Assembly: GCA_000733915.1 (NCBI GenBank)
Contig: JPOM01000001.1
Span: 2,046,001-2,110,000 of the forward strand
Direction: 5' to 3'
Source: Caulobacteraceae bacterium PMMR1
GTDB taxonomy: Bacteria; Pseudomonadota; Alphaproteobacteria; Caulobacterales; Caulobacteraceae
Length of the DNA: 64,000 nucleotides
Notes under the pieces: model-generated
The model's input: the letters and a program-made list of their open reading frames with translations, nothing else
Told to the model about the DNA's origin: nothing
The model's database searches: none
Position numbers and translations under genes: made by a program
Shown here: positions 21,349-30,394 of the stretch, one piece after another
Layout: each line of letters starts with the position of its first letter
Position numbering within the stretch: the stretch's first letter is position 1

Positions 21349-22359
21349 TCAGGCTGCGCGGCTGACCGCGAAGTCGGCGAGGTCCTCCAGCGCCGCGCGC
21401 CAGGGCCCCGGCGCGAAGCGGGCGAGCGCGCCCTTGGCCTCTTCCGCATAGGTCTGGGCGAGCGTCAGGGTGGCGGCCAGCGCGCCGGTGCCCACGATCA
21501 GCTCGCGGGCGCGGCGGAAGTCGCCCTCTTTCTGCTCGACCCGGGCGATGGTGCGCTCCCAAAAGGCGCGCTCCTTGGCGCCCGTGCGCTGGATGGCCAG
21601 GATCAGCGGCAGGGTCGCCTTGCCCTCGCGAAAGTCGTCGCCGGCGTTCTTGCCCAGCACCTCCGAGGCGCCGCCATAGTCCAGGGCGTCGTCGGCGAGC
21701 TGGAAGGCGAAGCCCAGCTTCTCGCCATAGGTGCGCAGGGCCGCGATGTCGGGCTCGGGCGCGCCGGACACCACCGCCCCGCCGTGGGCGGCCGCGGCGA
21801 AAAGCTCCGCCGTCTTGGCCTTGATGATCTCCAGGTAGATGTCCTGGGTCAGGCGCAGGTCGTGGGCGCGGGTCAGCTGCAGCACCTCGCCCTCGGCGAT
21901 CACGCGGCTGGCGCGGGCCAGGATCTCCAGCGCCCGGAGCGAGTTGGTCTCCACCATCAGCTCGAAGGCCCGCGCGAACAGGAAGTCGCCGACCAGCACG
22001 CTGGAGGCGCCGCCCCAGATCAGGTGCGCGGCCACCTTGCCCCGGCGGAGCTGGCTGCCGTCCACCACGTCGTCGTGCAGCAGGGTGGCGGTGTGGATGA
22101 ACTCCACCGCGGCGGCCAGGCGGATGCAGTGCTCCGACCGGTCGCCGGCCAGGCGCGCCGCCGCCACCGTCAGCAGGGGGCGCAGCCGCTTGCCCCCGGC
22201 CGCGATCAGGTGCTCGGCCAGCTCGGGGATCAGGGCCACGGGGCTCTGCATCCGGGCGCGCACCACGACGTCGACCTGGGCCATGTCCGCCTCCGCCAGC
22301 GCGATCAGCGCGTCGACGGACCCTCGGGGACGGGGCTTAGGCGCGACGAGTGCGTCCAA
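21349..22359 (-). CDS. ispB: Long-chain (octaprenyl-type) polyprenyl diphosphate synthase
   Basis: Extends farnesyl diphosphate with isopentenyl units to make the ubiquinone side chain. It has both aspartate-rich motifs, HDDVVDGSQLRRG (first) and LADDALDYGG (second), plus GGKRLRPLL near the N-terminus and FREGKATLPLI. A TTG at 22359 (LDALVAPKPRPRGSVDAL) gives 336 residues, the usual length for this family. No ATG lies in a better place; the next in-frame ATG, at MAQVDVVV, would cut the first helix. Chain length (C40 or C50) cannot be read with certainty. Confidence 0.88.
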   Translation of the reverse strand: MDALVAPKPRPRGSVDALIALAEADMAQVDVVVRARMQSPVALIPELAEHLIAAGGKRLRPLLTVAAARLAGDRSEHCIRLAAAVEFIHTATLLHDDVVDGSQLRRGKVAAHLIWGGASSVLVGDFLFARAFELMVETNSLRALEILARASRVIAEGEVLQLTRAHDLRLTQDIYLEIIKAKTAELFAAAAHGGAVVSGAPEPDIAALRTYGEKLGFAFQLADDALDYGGASEVLGKNAGDDFREGKATLPLILAIQRTGAKERAFWERTIARVEQKEGDFRRARELIVGTGALAATLTLAQTYAEEAKGALARFAPGPWRAALEDLADFAVSRAA

Positions 22360-22440
22360 ACGCGGGCGCTCCTGCTTCAACGGCGGGCCGAACGGCGCCA
22401 GAACGGCGGACGCAGCCCGCGGACCGGGCGGCACATTGGC

Positions 22441-23280
22441 ATGGGGCCGATGCGGGTCCAAGCCGTGCCTGAGGGAGCCTTTAGCAAGCCCGTGCCGCCC
22501 TTGTCGCCTCCCTTCGAACGCGCCGCCGAGGTCGAGGAGGTCGCGGTCCTGGGCGGTCGGGGGCGGCTCCTGTTTCCGCGCCGGGGCTACCGGGCCGGGA
22601 TGGACGCCGCCCTGCTGGCCGCCGCCGTTGGGCTGAAGCCCGGCGAGCGGGCGATCGAGGCGGGGTGCGGGGCGGGCGCGGCCCTGATCCAGGCGGCGCT
22701 GCGGGCGCCTGGGTCCGCGCTCCTGGGCATCGAGCGGGACGCCGCGGCGCTGGGCCTGGCCGAGGCCGCCGTCGCGCTGAACGACCTTCAAGCCCGCGTT
22801 CAGGTGCGCGCCGGCGACGTGGCTCAGGGGTTCGCCGCGATCGGGTCTGGGGCGCCGGGCGAGCCGGCCTTCGACTGCGCCTTCGCCAACCCGCCCTTCT
22901 TCGACGATCCCTCGGCCCTGCGCGCCCCCTCGCCCGAGCGCCGCGGCGCCTGGATCGCCGACGACGGGCTTCAGGCGTGGGCGAGGTTTCTCCGCCAAAC
23001 GGTGCGCGACGGGGGCCGGGTGGTCGTGATCCACCGGGCGGACCGGATGGCCGACCTGATCGCGCTCTTCTCCCCCCAGGGCGCGGGGCTGGCGATTCGC
23101 CCCGTCCAGCCCTTCGCCGAGCGTCCCGCCAAGCGCGTGCTGGTGCGCTGGATCAAGGGCGCGCGCGCGCCGCTGGCGCTGCTGCCGCCGTTGGTGCTCC
23201 ACGACCGGGCGAGCGGCTCCAAGCACACGCCCAAGGTGGAGGCGATTCTGCGGGGCGAGGCGGCGCTGGGGTGGACGTGA
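22441..23280 (+). CDS. TrmN6-like tRNA1(Val) (adenine-37-N6)-methyltransferase
   Basis: A 279-residue SAM-dependent methyltransferase. The SAM-binding motif reads AIEAGCGAGAALIQAA, and the catalytic NPPF tetrapeptide (FANPPFFDDPSA) marks N6-adenine methylation. The YRAGMDAALLAAA segment before the SAM site is typical of TrmN6/YfiC. Two near starts exist (22441 and 22450). It is divergent from the polyprenyl synthase gene, a neighbourhood I recall in other alphaproteobacteria. The tRNA substrate is inferred from the family. Confidence 0.82.
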   Translation: MGPMRVQAVPEGAFSKPVPPLSPPFERAAEVEEVAVLGGRGRLLFPRRGYRAGMDAALLAAAVGLKPGERAIEAGCGAGAALIQAALRAPGSALLGIERDAAALGLAEAAVALNDLQARVQVRAGDVAQGFAAIGSGAPGEPAFDCAFANPPFFDDPSALRAPSPERRGAWIADDGLQAWARFLRQTVRDGGRVVVIHRADRMADLIALFSPQGAGLAIRPVQPFAERPAKRVLVRWIKGARAPLALLPPLVLHDRASGSKHTPKVEAILRGEAALGWT

Positions 23281-23291
23281 GCCCCCCGGGC

Positions 23292-23861
23292 TCAGGCCTC
23301 CAGCGCATACGCCTTGAGGGCCTCCAGGCACAGCTGAACGCCGGTCACGTCCGCCAGCGGGTCCTCGCAGATGATCACATAGAACCGGCGCGCCTCGGCC
23401 CAGAGCATCAGGTTCTCCGGCAGGCCGAAGTCCTCGATCTCGGCGCCTTCGGGGTCGCGCCAGCGGCCGTCCTCGTCCTGGGCGGCGCCCAGCAGCATCT
23501 CCACGCGCCCCCTAAGGTCCGCCTCCTCTTCGCTGGTCACGTTGGCGTAGGCGAAGACGGGCTTGCCGAGCGCGGCGGCGAAGCCGACCTCGAACGCCGT
23601 GCCAGGGTCGCAGCCCACCCCGCGCCAGGGCGTCAGGTTCGCCACCACGGCGTCGCAGGCGCGAAGGCGCGCCAGCGCCTCCAGATAGATCTCCCGCGCC
23701 ATGGCCTCCGAAGGCTCGGTCTCCACCAAGGGCGCTTCGGCGCCCGTCACGCCCACCAGCCCGGCCTCGGCGCACAGGGCATGCTTGCGCGCCAGGATGT
23801 CCTTGCCGTCGGGGAGGAAGCCGTCGGGCCCTGCGAGATAGACGGCGGCGATCCGGCGCAT
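23292..23861 (-). CDS. Nucleoside 2-deoxyribosyltransferase-like protein
   Basis: A 189-residue protein starting MRRIAAVYLAGPDGFLPDG, the nucleotide-binding start of the nucleoside 2-deoxyribosyltransferase family. It also has CDAVVANLTPWRGVGCDPGTAFEVGFAAALGKPVFAY, in which the Glu of the EVGFA-type motif is the expected nucleophile. Such enzymes exchange bases on 2'-deoxyribonucleosides or hydrolyse damaged nucleotides. It converges on the TrmN6-like gene, with 11 bp between their stops. Confidence 0.85.
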   Translation of the reverse strand: MRRIAAVYLAGPDGFLPDGKDILARKHALCAEAGLVGVTGAEAPLVETEPSEAMAREIYLEALARLRACDAVVANLTPWRGVGCDPGTAFEVGFAAALGKPVFAYANVTSEEEADLRGRVEMLLGAAQDEDGRWRDPEGAEIEDFGLPENLMLWAEARRFYVIICEDPLADVTGVQLCLEALKAYALEA

Positions 23862-23963
23862 GGGCGAGAGCAAGCCCGACCTTGCGCGCCCGGGTCAAGC
23901 CCGCTCAGGACGGAGGCTGGACCGTTGAAGAAGGCTCAGGCCCACGTCCCTGGAACCGCCGTT

Positions 23964-24120
23964 GTGGGGCGAGATCGTGCAGGCCTAGCGTGCGGCGGGC
24001 CGCAGGGCCTGGTTCGCGGCCGAGCCGGCGTTCGACGCGTTCCTGCGCGCACGCTTTAAGGCGACGCACCTCGCCGCGTCCCGGGGCGAACTGGCAGGCT
24101 GGGGCGCGCCAACACGCCGG
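23964..24120 (+). pseudogene. Fragment of a DUF924-family gene
   Basis: In one frame, after an in-frame TAG, this stretch reads RAAGRRAWFAAEPAFDAFL, RARFKATHLAASRGELAGW. It matches the N-terminal part of DUF924 proteins (WFaxDPaFDxxIrxrF pattern, then AxxGELxxW). The protein start is missing and the similarity ends after about 45 residues. No intact frame continues, so this is a relic. The rest of the interval 23862-24188 shows nothing else I recognise. Confidence 0.5.
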
Positions 24121-24188
24121 AGGAGGCGGCCTACCTCGCCCGCCCCGACGCCTTCCGAGGCTGAGCTGGCGCGGGAGCTCCCAGACCG

Positions 24189-24874
24189 TCAGCTGTAGTC
24201 GTCGCCGCCCGGATCGCCGTTGTCGGAGTCGTAGCCAAGACCGCCGTGGTCATAGCCGCCGCCGTCGTCCGACCCGTAGTTGTTGATGGTGACGTTCTCG
24301 GTCGGGAAGCCCCGCCGCCAAAGCCGCCGCCGCCAAAGCCGCCGCGCCCGCCGCCGAAGAGGCCCGACAGCCCCTCAAACAGAAACGCGCCCCCTGCCAC
24401 GCCCGCGGCGGTGGTCCCTGCGCTGCGCAGGAAGGAGCCCAGCCCGCCGCCGCCGGAGAAGGGCCCGGGCTGGCCGGCCTGGGGCAGGTAGCCGGCCCCC
24501 GGCTGGGCATAGGAGGGCTGCGGGGGCGCATAGGCCTGCGGCTGCGGGGGCGGCGCGCCTGCGCCGCCGCTCCCCCACGGCCCTGCCCCGCCGAGGAAGG
24601 AGCCGCCGCCCTGCCCCTGGCCCTCCCGCGCGCCGCCTTGGCCGCCGCTGCGCGCCTGGTCGAGCTGACGTTGCAGCGCCGCGATCTGCTCCTGCGCCTG
24701 GTGCAGCGCCTGGTCGGCCAGGATGGCGTGCTGGACGAGGACATAGCCCGCATCGGGATTGGCGCGGAACGCCTGGTCGATGAGCTGGGCCGCCTCGGCA
24801 TCCTTCAGGCCGCCGCGGGCCTGGTCGAGGTCGGCGAGATAGCGGGTGAGCAGGTTGCGTTCGTCGGGCGTCAT
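24189..24874 (-). CDS. DUF2076 family protein, frameshifted near the C-terminus
   Basis: The N-terminal part, MTPDERNLLTRYLADLDQ through DQAFRANPDAGYVLVQHAIL and a QEQIAALQRQLDQA coiled coil, is typical of DUF2076 proteins. A Gly/Pro/Gln-rich middle and a short hydrophobic segment (GTTAAGVAGGAFLFEGLSGL) follow. The glycine-rich tail loses frame at the run of four C (plus strand) at 24310-24313. Adding one base gives a Gly/Asp-rich end, NVTINNYGSDDGGG to DPGGDDYS, stopping at 24189, the expected tail for this family. Function unknown, probably periplasmic or membrane-associated. Confidence 0.75.
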
Positions 24875-25030
24875 GGCCTTGCGCGATCCGTTGGACGGGC
24901 CTGATCGACCCGCGGCGGAAAGGTAGGCGCGAACCTGCTCCGGCTGAAGGGCCGGGGAGATGACTTTGCTGTCAGGTCAGGCCGCCGGGTCCGGCCGCCG
25001 GGTTGGTCGGCGTCGGGTCAGACGGTCGGG

Positions 25031-26035
25031 TCAGGCCGCCGCGGGGGCTGCGGCGCGCTCGGGCTTGCCCGCCGCGAGCTTCAGCACCGCCGCATAGGAC
25101 GGCTTGGTCTCCATGCGCCGACCCACGCCCTTGGCGCGCAGGATGGCGTGCGCCCGCGCCAACCGCCAGCAGGGCAGGTGCATGAACATGTGATGCTCGA
25201 CGTGGTAGTTGACCCAGTAGGGCGCGATGAACGCCCGCTCGATCAGGCTGGCGCGGGTTGTGCGGGCGTGACGCAGGGGGTCGTCGTTGTCGCTGACGCA
25301 GGCATGCTCGGCGATGTTGCGCAGCCGCGTCACCAGCGGGTACCAGGTCGCCATCGGCAGCAGCCAAAGCGCGAACCACGCCCACCCCAGGCCGAAAAGG
25401 CTGAGCCCGGCGAGGGCGATGCCGTTGGTGATCGCGAACGGCCCCCAGAAGTCCCAGAGGCCCCGCCCGACCTGGCCCCAGGTGAGGCCGCGCGCCTTGC
25501 GGGTCTTGAGCGCCGCGAGCGTGGGCGCAATCCGCTGCTTCCAGAAGGTCTGGCCGGTCAGGTCGCGCACGATCTTCCGCCTGAGCGAGGTGCGCGTGAT
25601 CGGGAACGGGGCGGAGAGGACGAGGTCGGGGTCCTCGGGCTGCTGCGCAAAGCGGTGGTGGGTCAGGTGATAGGGCCGGTAGCGGTGAAGGCTCGCGCCC
25701 ACCGGCGCTCCGCAGAGCCACTCGCCGACAAAGTCGTTGACCTTCAGGCTGCGGTGCAGGGCGGCGTGTGCGGCGTCGTGCATCAGCACCGCAAGGCCGA
25801 GCTGGCGCGCGCCGATGACGGCGACCGCCAGCACGAAGGTCAGCGGATTGGGCCACAGCACGAAGGCGGCGCCGGCCAGCAGGATCACGCCCCAGGCGTG
25901 GACCACCAGCGCCAGCCCTCGCCAGGACGAGCGCACGGCCAGCCCCGCCCACTCCTCGGACGTGAAGAACTCGCGCGGGTCCATGCGGCGGGCGGCGGGC
26001 AACGGGCGCTCCAGCTCGGTCGAGACAGCCTGCAT
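25031..26035 (-). CDS. Membrane fatty-acid desaturase
   Basis: A 334-residue integral membrane di-iron enzyme. The three histidine boxes are visible: HDAAHAALH (residues 86-94), HLTHHR (123-128) and NYHVEHHMF near residue 280. Hydrophobic helices lie at about 40-60, 64-84, 190-210 and 212-230. The family introduces double bonds into acyl chains or oxidises related lipids and carotenoids; the third box favours acyl substrates, but specificity cannot be read. The Ala-rich C-terminus is followed by a GGTCAGGCCGCC sequence also present about 55 bases downstream. The gene is monocistronic. Confidence 0.88.
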   Translation of the reverse strand: MQAVSTELERPLPAARRMDPREFFTSEEWAGLAVRSSWRGLALVVHAWGVILLAGAAFVLWPNPLTFVLAVAVIGARQLGLAVLMHDAAHAALHRSLKVNDFVGEWLCGAPVGASLHRYRPYHLTHHRFAQQPEDPDLVLSAPFPITRTSLRRKIVRDLTGQTFWKQRIAPTLAALKTRKARGLTWGQVGRGLWDFWGPFAITNGIALAGLSLFGLGWAWFALWLLPMATWYPLVTRLRNIAEHACVSDNDDPLRHARTTRASLIERAFIAPYWVNYHVEHHMFMHLPCWRLARAHAILRAKGVGRRMETKPSYAAVLKLAAGKPERAAAPAAA

Positions 26036-26111
26036 TTTGCGCCCGCGGGCCGGCTAGGGCAACAGGCGCCCCCGACGCGGCCTCCAGGCGCCCCGACCCG
26101 GCGTGCGCCCC

Positions 26112-27332
26112 TCAGCCCCGGCCGCCCATGGCGCGGTCCAGGTTCTCCGCCACCTTGTCCAGGAAGCCTTCGGTGGTCAGCCAGGACTGCTGGTCGCCGA
26201 CCAGGAGCGCGAGGTCCTTGGTCATGAAGCCCGCCTCCACGGTCTGGACCGTGACCTTCTCCAGCAGGTCGGCGAAGCGGTCGAGCTCCGCATTGCCGTC
26301 GAGCTTGGCGCGGTGCTTCAGGCCGCGGCCCCAGGCGAAGATCGAGGCCACCGAATTGGTGGAGGTCGGCTCGCCCTTCTGGTGCTGCCGGTAGTGGCGC
26401 GTCACGGTGCCGTGCGCGGCCTCGGCCTCCACGATCTTGCCGTCCGGGGTCATCAGCACGCTGGTCATCAGGCCCAGCGAACCATAGCCCTGGGCCACGG
26501 TGTCGGACTGGACGTCGCCGTCGTAGTTCTTGCAGGCCCAGACGAAGCCGCCCGACCACTTCAGGGCGCTGGCGACCATGTCGTCGATCAGGCGGTGCTC
26601 GTAGGTGATGCCCGCCGACTTGTACTTGTCGGCGAACTCGGCCTCGTAAACCTCCTGGAAGATGTCTTTGAAGCGCCCGTCATAAGCCTTCAGGATGGTG
26701 TTCTTCGTCGACAGATAGCAGGGGTACTTGCGGTCCAGGGCATACGCCAGGCTGGCGCGGGCGAAATCGCGGATGGAGTCGTCGAGGTTGTACATGGCCA
26801 TGGCGACGCCCGAGCCCGGGAAGTCGTAGACCTCGTGCTCGATCACCTGGCCGTCGTCGCCCTGGAACCGGATCGTCAGCTTGCCCTTGCCCGGCACGCG
26901 GAAGTCGGTGGCGCGATACTGGTCGCCGAAGGCGTGGCGGCCGACGATGATCGGTTGCGTCCAGCCCGGCACCAGGCGCGGCACGTTGCGGCAGATGATC
27001 GGCTCACGGAAGATCACGCCGCCCAGGATGTTGCGGATCGTGCCGTTCGGGCTCTTCCACATCTTCTTGAGGCCGAATTCCTTCACCCGCGCTTCGTCGG
27101 GGGTGATGGTCGCGCACTTGACGGCCACGCCGTACTTCTGGGTGGCCTCGGCGGCCTCCACCGTCACCCGGTCGTCGGTGGCGTCGCGGTGCTCCATCCC
27201 GAGGTCGAAATAGGCCAGCTGAAGGTCGAGGTGCGGGAAGATCAGCTTGTCCTTGATCAGGGCCCACATGATGCGGGTCATCTCGTCCCCGTCCATGTCG
27301 ACGATGGGATTGGCGACTTTGATCTTGGACAT
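26112..27332 (-). CDS. icd: NADP-dependent isocitrate dehydrogenase
   Basis: Oxidatively decarboxylates isocitrate to 2-oxoglutarate, producing NADPH. At 406 residues it belongs to the homodimeric eukaryotic-like subfamily common in alphaproteobacteria ([21 protein letters not shown] at the start). It has the [12 protein letters not shown] phosphate/isocitrate-binding segment, the metal-binding [16 protein letters not shown] motif and an NADP-binding GTVTRHYR region. It is divergent from gpmA with 164 bp between them. Confidence 0.97.
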   Translation of the reverse strand: MSKIKVANPIVDMDGDEMTRIMWALIKDKLIFPHLDLQLAYFDLGMEHRDATDDRVTVEAAEATQKYGVAVKCATITPDEARVKEFGLKKMWKSPNGTIRNILGGVIFREPIICRNVPRLVPGWTQPIIVGRHAFGDQYRATDFRVPGKGKLTIRFQGDDGQVIEHEVYDFPGSGVAMAMYNLDDSIRDFARASLAYALDRKYPCYLSTKNTILKAYDGRFKDIFQEVYEAEFADKYKSAGITYEHRLIDDMVASALKWSGGFVWACKNYDGDVQSDTVAQGYGSLGLMTSVLMTPDGKIVEAEAAHGTVTRHYRQHQKGEPTSTNSVASIFAWGRGLKHRAKLDGNAELDRFADLLEKVTVQTVEAGFMTKDLALLVGDQQSWLTTEGFLDKVAENLDRAMGGRG

Positions 27333-27496
27333 CGGGGCGAGGGCCTCTTCGGCGGGTTTCAGGATTGGCCGCGGGCTATAGCGGGCAGGCGCGAACGGGG
27401 GAAGCCGTGGCCCGCGCCGCAGGCCAAGACGCCTTGGCGCGCCCCGCTCGGCCCTGCTATCAGCCCTGGCCTCGCCCCCTCACGCCCGGAGCGCCC

Positions 27497-28207
27497 ATGC
27501 CCCGCCTCGCCCTGCTGCGCCATGGCCAGAGCCGCTGGAACCTGGAGAACCGGTTCACCGGCTGGGTCGACGTCGACCTGAGCGAGACGGGCGAGGCGGA
27601 GGCGGCGCAAGGCGGGCGGCTGATGGCCGAGGCGGGGCTGGCCTTCGACCGCGCCTACACCAGCGTCCTGACCCGCGCGATCCGCACCGCCAACATCGCG
27701 CTGAAGACGTGCGGCCAGCTGTGGATTCCCCTGACCAAGGACTGGCGCCTGAACGAGCGCCACTACGGCGGCCTGACCGGGCTCGACAAGGCCGAGACCG
27801 CCGCCCGCCACGGCGAAGCGCAGGTCACGCTCTGGCGCCGCTCCTACGACGTGCCGCCGCCGCCGCTGGCGCCCGGAGGCGAGTACGACTTCGCCGCCGA
27901 CCGCCGCTATGCCGGGGTCGAGGTCCCGGCCACGGAGAGCCTGAAGACCACGCTGGACCGCGTCCTGCCCTACTGGACCGCCGAGATCGCGCCCAAGATC
28001 GCGGCGGGCGAGACGGTGCTGGTGACCGCGCACGGCAACTCGCTGCGGGCGATCGTGAAGCACCTGTTCCAGGTGTCCGACGAGGCGATCCCGGCGGTGG
28101 AGATCCCCACCGCCAACCCGCTGGTGGTCGAGCTCGACAGCGCCCTTCGACCCGCCGCCGCGCGCTATCTGGACCCGGCCCGGGAGAAACCCCTGCCGCA
28201 GGCGTGA
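27497..28207 (+). CDS. gpmA: 2,3-bisphosphoglycerate-dependent phosphoglycerate mutase (GpmA)
   Basis: Interconverts 3- and 2-phosphoglycerate in glycolysis. The 236-residue protein has the catalytic LLRHGQS motif (phospho-acceptor His9), [15 protein letters not shown], the [16 protein letters not shown] loop and the second-histidine motif [17 protein letters not shown] 27497 is chosen because the family starts two to four residues before LLRHG. A pentapeptide-repeat gene follows on the same strand after 64 bp. Confidence 0.96.
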   Translation: MPRLALLRHGQSRWNLENRFTGWVDVDLSETGEAEAAQGGRLMAEAGLAFDRAYTSVLTRAIRTANIALKTCGQLWIPLTKDWRLNERHYGGLTGLDKAETAARHGEAQVTLWRRSYDVPPPPLAPGGEYDFAADRRYAGVEVPATESLKTTLDRVLPYWTAEIAPKIAAGETVLVTAHGNSLRAIVKHLFQVSDEAIPAVEIPTANPLVVELDSALRPAAARYLDPAREKPLPQA

Positions 28208-28271
28208 GCCCGCGCACCTCTCGTTAACCGACGCGTCCTAACGCTTGGGCCTGCGTACCAGCAGGCCGGTC

Positions 28272-29522
28272 ATGAGCGCTCCCCAGGCCGCCCCGGCGGC
28301 CGCCCACAGACGACTGACCCAAACGGAGGCGGACGCGATCTGCCTGCGCCACGACCGCCTGTGGCAGGGGCGGCCCGGCGGCGCACGGGCGGTGTTCTCC
28401 CACATGGACCTGAGCGGGCTGGACCTTTCCGGGCGCACGCTCAGCGACGCGGCCTTCGCCGGCGCGACCCTGGTCGGGACCAAGCTTGCCGGCGCAAAGC
28501 TCGACAACGCCGTCTTCTTCGGCGCGGACCTGCAGCTGGCGGACCTGCGCGAGGCCTCGCTGCGCCGCGCCGACCTGCGGGGCTGCTCGCTGCGGGGCGC
28601 GAACCTCTGCGGCGCGGACCTTTTCGAGGCGGACCTGCGCGAGGGCGCCATCGCCGCCTATGATCGCGTGGAGGGCTTCCGCCGCCTGGAGCACGCGGTC
28701 GCCGCCGCCGCGCAGGGCGCGTCGCTCATCGGCGCCAACCTGCAGCGCACCAAGCTGTCCGGCATCATGGCCGTACGCGCCGACTTCACCGACGCGGTGA
28801 TGCGCGACGCCAAGCTGGTGCGGGCGAACCTGAAGCAGGCGACGCTGACGGGCGCGGACCTCGCCGGCGCGGATCTCAGCCACGCCGACCTCTCCGGCGC
28901 GGACCTGACCGACGCGGTGCTGGTGGGCGCGATCACCGCCTCCTGGAAGGTCGAAACCGCGCAGCTGGCCTCGGCCCTCACCGACGAGCCCGCGGGCCTG
29001 GCGCTCTCCAGCCAATCGGTCAACGACATGCTGCGCGCCCACGCCCTGTGGTGCGAGACCGGAGGGGAGCGCGGGCGGCCGTCCCTGTTCGACAAGGCGG
29101 ACCTGCGCAGCCTGGGCTCGATCCGGGGCCTGAACCTGACGGCGCTGTCGGCGCGGGGCGCGGTGTTCTACGGCCTGGACATGGAAGGGGTGCAGCTCCA
29201 GGGCGCGCACCTGGAGGGAGCGGACCTGCGCGCCTGCAACCTGCGGGGCGCGGACCTTCGCGGGGCCCGGCTGACGGGCGCCAAGCTCTCCAACTCCGAC
29301 CTGCGCGACGTCCACCTCGGGCCCCTGCTCATCGCCGCCGACCGCCTGCTCGCCGCCGACCTGACCGGCGCGCGGCTCAAGGGCTGCGACCTCTCCCGCG
29401 CGGACCTGCGACGGGCGGTGCTGACCGACGCGGACCTGGAGCGCGCGAACCTGACCGGGGCGAACCTGCGGCAGGCCGAGATCGAGGGGGCGAACCTGCT
29501 GGGCGTCCAGGGCATCTGCTGA
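28272..29522 (+). CDS. Pentapeptide-repeat protein
   Basis: A 416-residue protein dominated by A(D/N)LxX pentapeptides that should fold as right-handed quadrilateral beta-helices. A first block spans about residues 40-225 (for example LDLSGRTLSDAAFAGATLVG and ADLAGADLSHADLSGADL). A non-repeat insert, about residues 226-285, contains SQSVNDMLRAHALWCETGG. A second block then runs to the end. There is no signal peptide. The insert between two helices occurs in several alphaproteobacterial homologues, but the function is unknown. Similarity to gyrase-protecting Qnr proteins is only by fold. Confidence 0.88.
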   Translation: MSAPQAAPAAAHRRLTQTEADAICLRHDRLWQGRPGGARAVFSHMDLSGLDLSGRTLSDAAFAGATLVGTKLAGAKLDNAVFFGADLQLADLREASLRRADLRGCSLRGANLCGADLFEADLREGAIAAYDRVEGFRRLEHAVAAAAQGASLIGANLQRTKLSGIMAVRADFTDAVMRDAKLVRANLKQATLTGADLAGADLSHADLSGADLTDAVLVGAITASWKVETAQLASALTDEPAGLALSSQSVNDMLRAHALWCETGGERGRPSLFDKADLRSLGSIRGLNLTALSARGAVFYGLDMEGVQLQGAHLEGADLRACNLRGADLRGARLTGAKLSNSDLRDVHLGPLLIAADRLLAADLTGARLKGCDLSRADLRRAVLTDADLERANLTGANLRQAEIEGANLLGVQGIC

Positions 29523-29536
29523 GCCGCCATGGCGCG

Positions 29537-29571
29537 AAAAAGGGGCGGCGCGGACGCCCGCACCGCCCCTT
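29537..29571 (-). terminator. Rho-independent terminator after hsp20
   Basis: On the minus strand the hairpin pairs AGGGGCGG with CCGCCCCT and is followed by TTTTT, 25 bases after the hsp20 stop. The A-run lies only on the other side, so it favours the minus-strand transcript, though the hairpin could also stop the convergent pentapeptide gene. Confidence 0.75.
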
Positions 29572-29595
29572 GAGGCTGAAGCCGAGGCTGCGTGT

Positions 29596-30075
29596 TTAGG
29601 CGGCCCGGGCTTGGTTGGCCGCAGGCGCCTGGTCGATCAGGCTGTCCGAGCGGGTCCCGGTGGAGATCGCGATCGTGCGCGGCTTCAGGGCCTCGGGCAG
29701 TTCGCGACGCAGGGAGATGGAGAGCAGGCCGTCCGCCAGATGGGCGTCGGTCACCACCACATAGTCGGCGAGCTGGAACCGGCGCTCGAAATCGCGCTCG
29801 GCCAGGCCGCGATGCAGGTAGCGCTTGCCCTCGTCATTGACCGACTTGCGGCCTTGGACGGTCAGCAGGTTCTCCTTCACCTCGATGGAGAGCTCGTCCG
29901 GACGGAAGCCCGCCACCGCCATTTCGATGCGGTAGGCGTTATCGCCGACGGTCTCGATGTTGTACGGCGGGTAGCCGGACGCAGTGTCCAGGCGCTGGGC
30001 CGTCTCCAGCAAGCTGGCCAGCCGGTCGAAACCGACAACCGACCGATAGAGGGGGGAGAAGTCGATCGTACGCAT
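29596..30075 (-). CDS. Small heat-shock protein (Hsp20/IbpA family)
   Basis: An ATP-independent holdase that binds unfolding proteins. The 159-residue product starts MRTIDFSPLYRSVVGFDRL, the IbpA-type start, followed by an alpha-crystallin domain (YNIETVGDNAYRIEMAVAGF, LSIEVKENLLTVQGRK) and the I-x-I-like C-terminal motif (RTIAIST). The start at 30075 is preceded by GAAGGAGG. A hairpin in the leader sequesters that ribosome-binding site (separate entry), suggesting heat control at translation. A terminator follows. Confidence 0.94.
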   Translation of the reverse strand: MRTIDFSPLYRSVVGFDRLASLLETAQRLDTASGYPPYNIETVGDNAYRIEMAVAGFRPDELSIEVKENLLTVQGRKSVNDEGKRYLHRGLAERDFERRFQLADYVVVTDAHLADGLLSISLRRELPEALKPRTIAISTGTRSDSLIDQAPAANQARAA

Positions 30076-30113
30076 AAGCAATCCTCCTTCACACAAGCAA
30101 GGTTGCAAAGCCT
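30076..30113 (-). promoter_or_regulatory. Candidate ROSE-type RNA thermometer in the hsp20 leader
   Basis: In the minus-strand RNA, CCUUGCUU (30102-30095) can pair with AAGGAGG (30089-30083) across a 5-base loop GUGUG, leaving one bulged G. This is the layout of the last hairpin of ROSE elements, where a U(U/C)GCU sequence with an unpaired or mispaired G covers the Shine-Dalgarno site until heat opens it. Pairing was done by eye. The remaining leader up to 30394 (shared with thyA) shows no other element I can name. Confidence 0.6.
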
Positions 30114-30394
30114 GCAGAGATCTCCACAAGCTCTATGTGACAGACCTCAGGACGCGCCAAAGCCGCGCCCGGTCCGTGACGACCCGAAGACCGGCATCGT
30201 CACAGCGGATAATATGGAAATGGGCCTGCAACCGCGCAAGCCCTCTCCCCCGAACCGGAATGTGCGTTGCGGCCGGCCTGGATGGGCCCGCTCATCGCCC
30301 GGCCGCACTGCTTCCGGGCGGGACGAGAGCGGCTGGCGGTAAGGCGCGATCGGCGCGTTAATAGGGGGCTCGAATCGGCCGAGGAGTGCACCCG

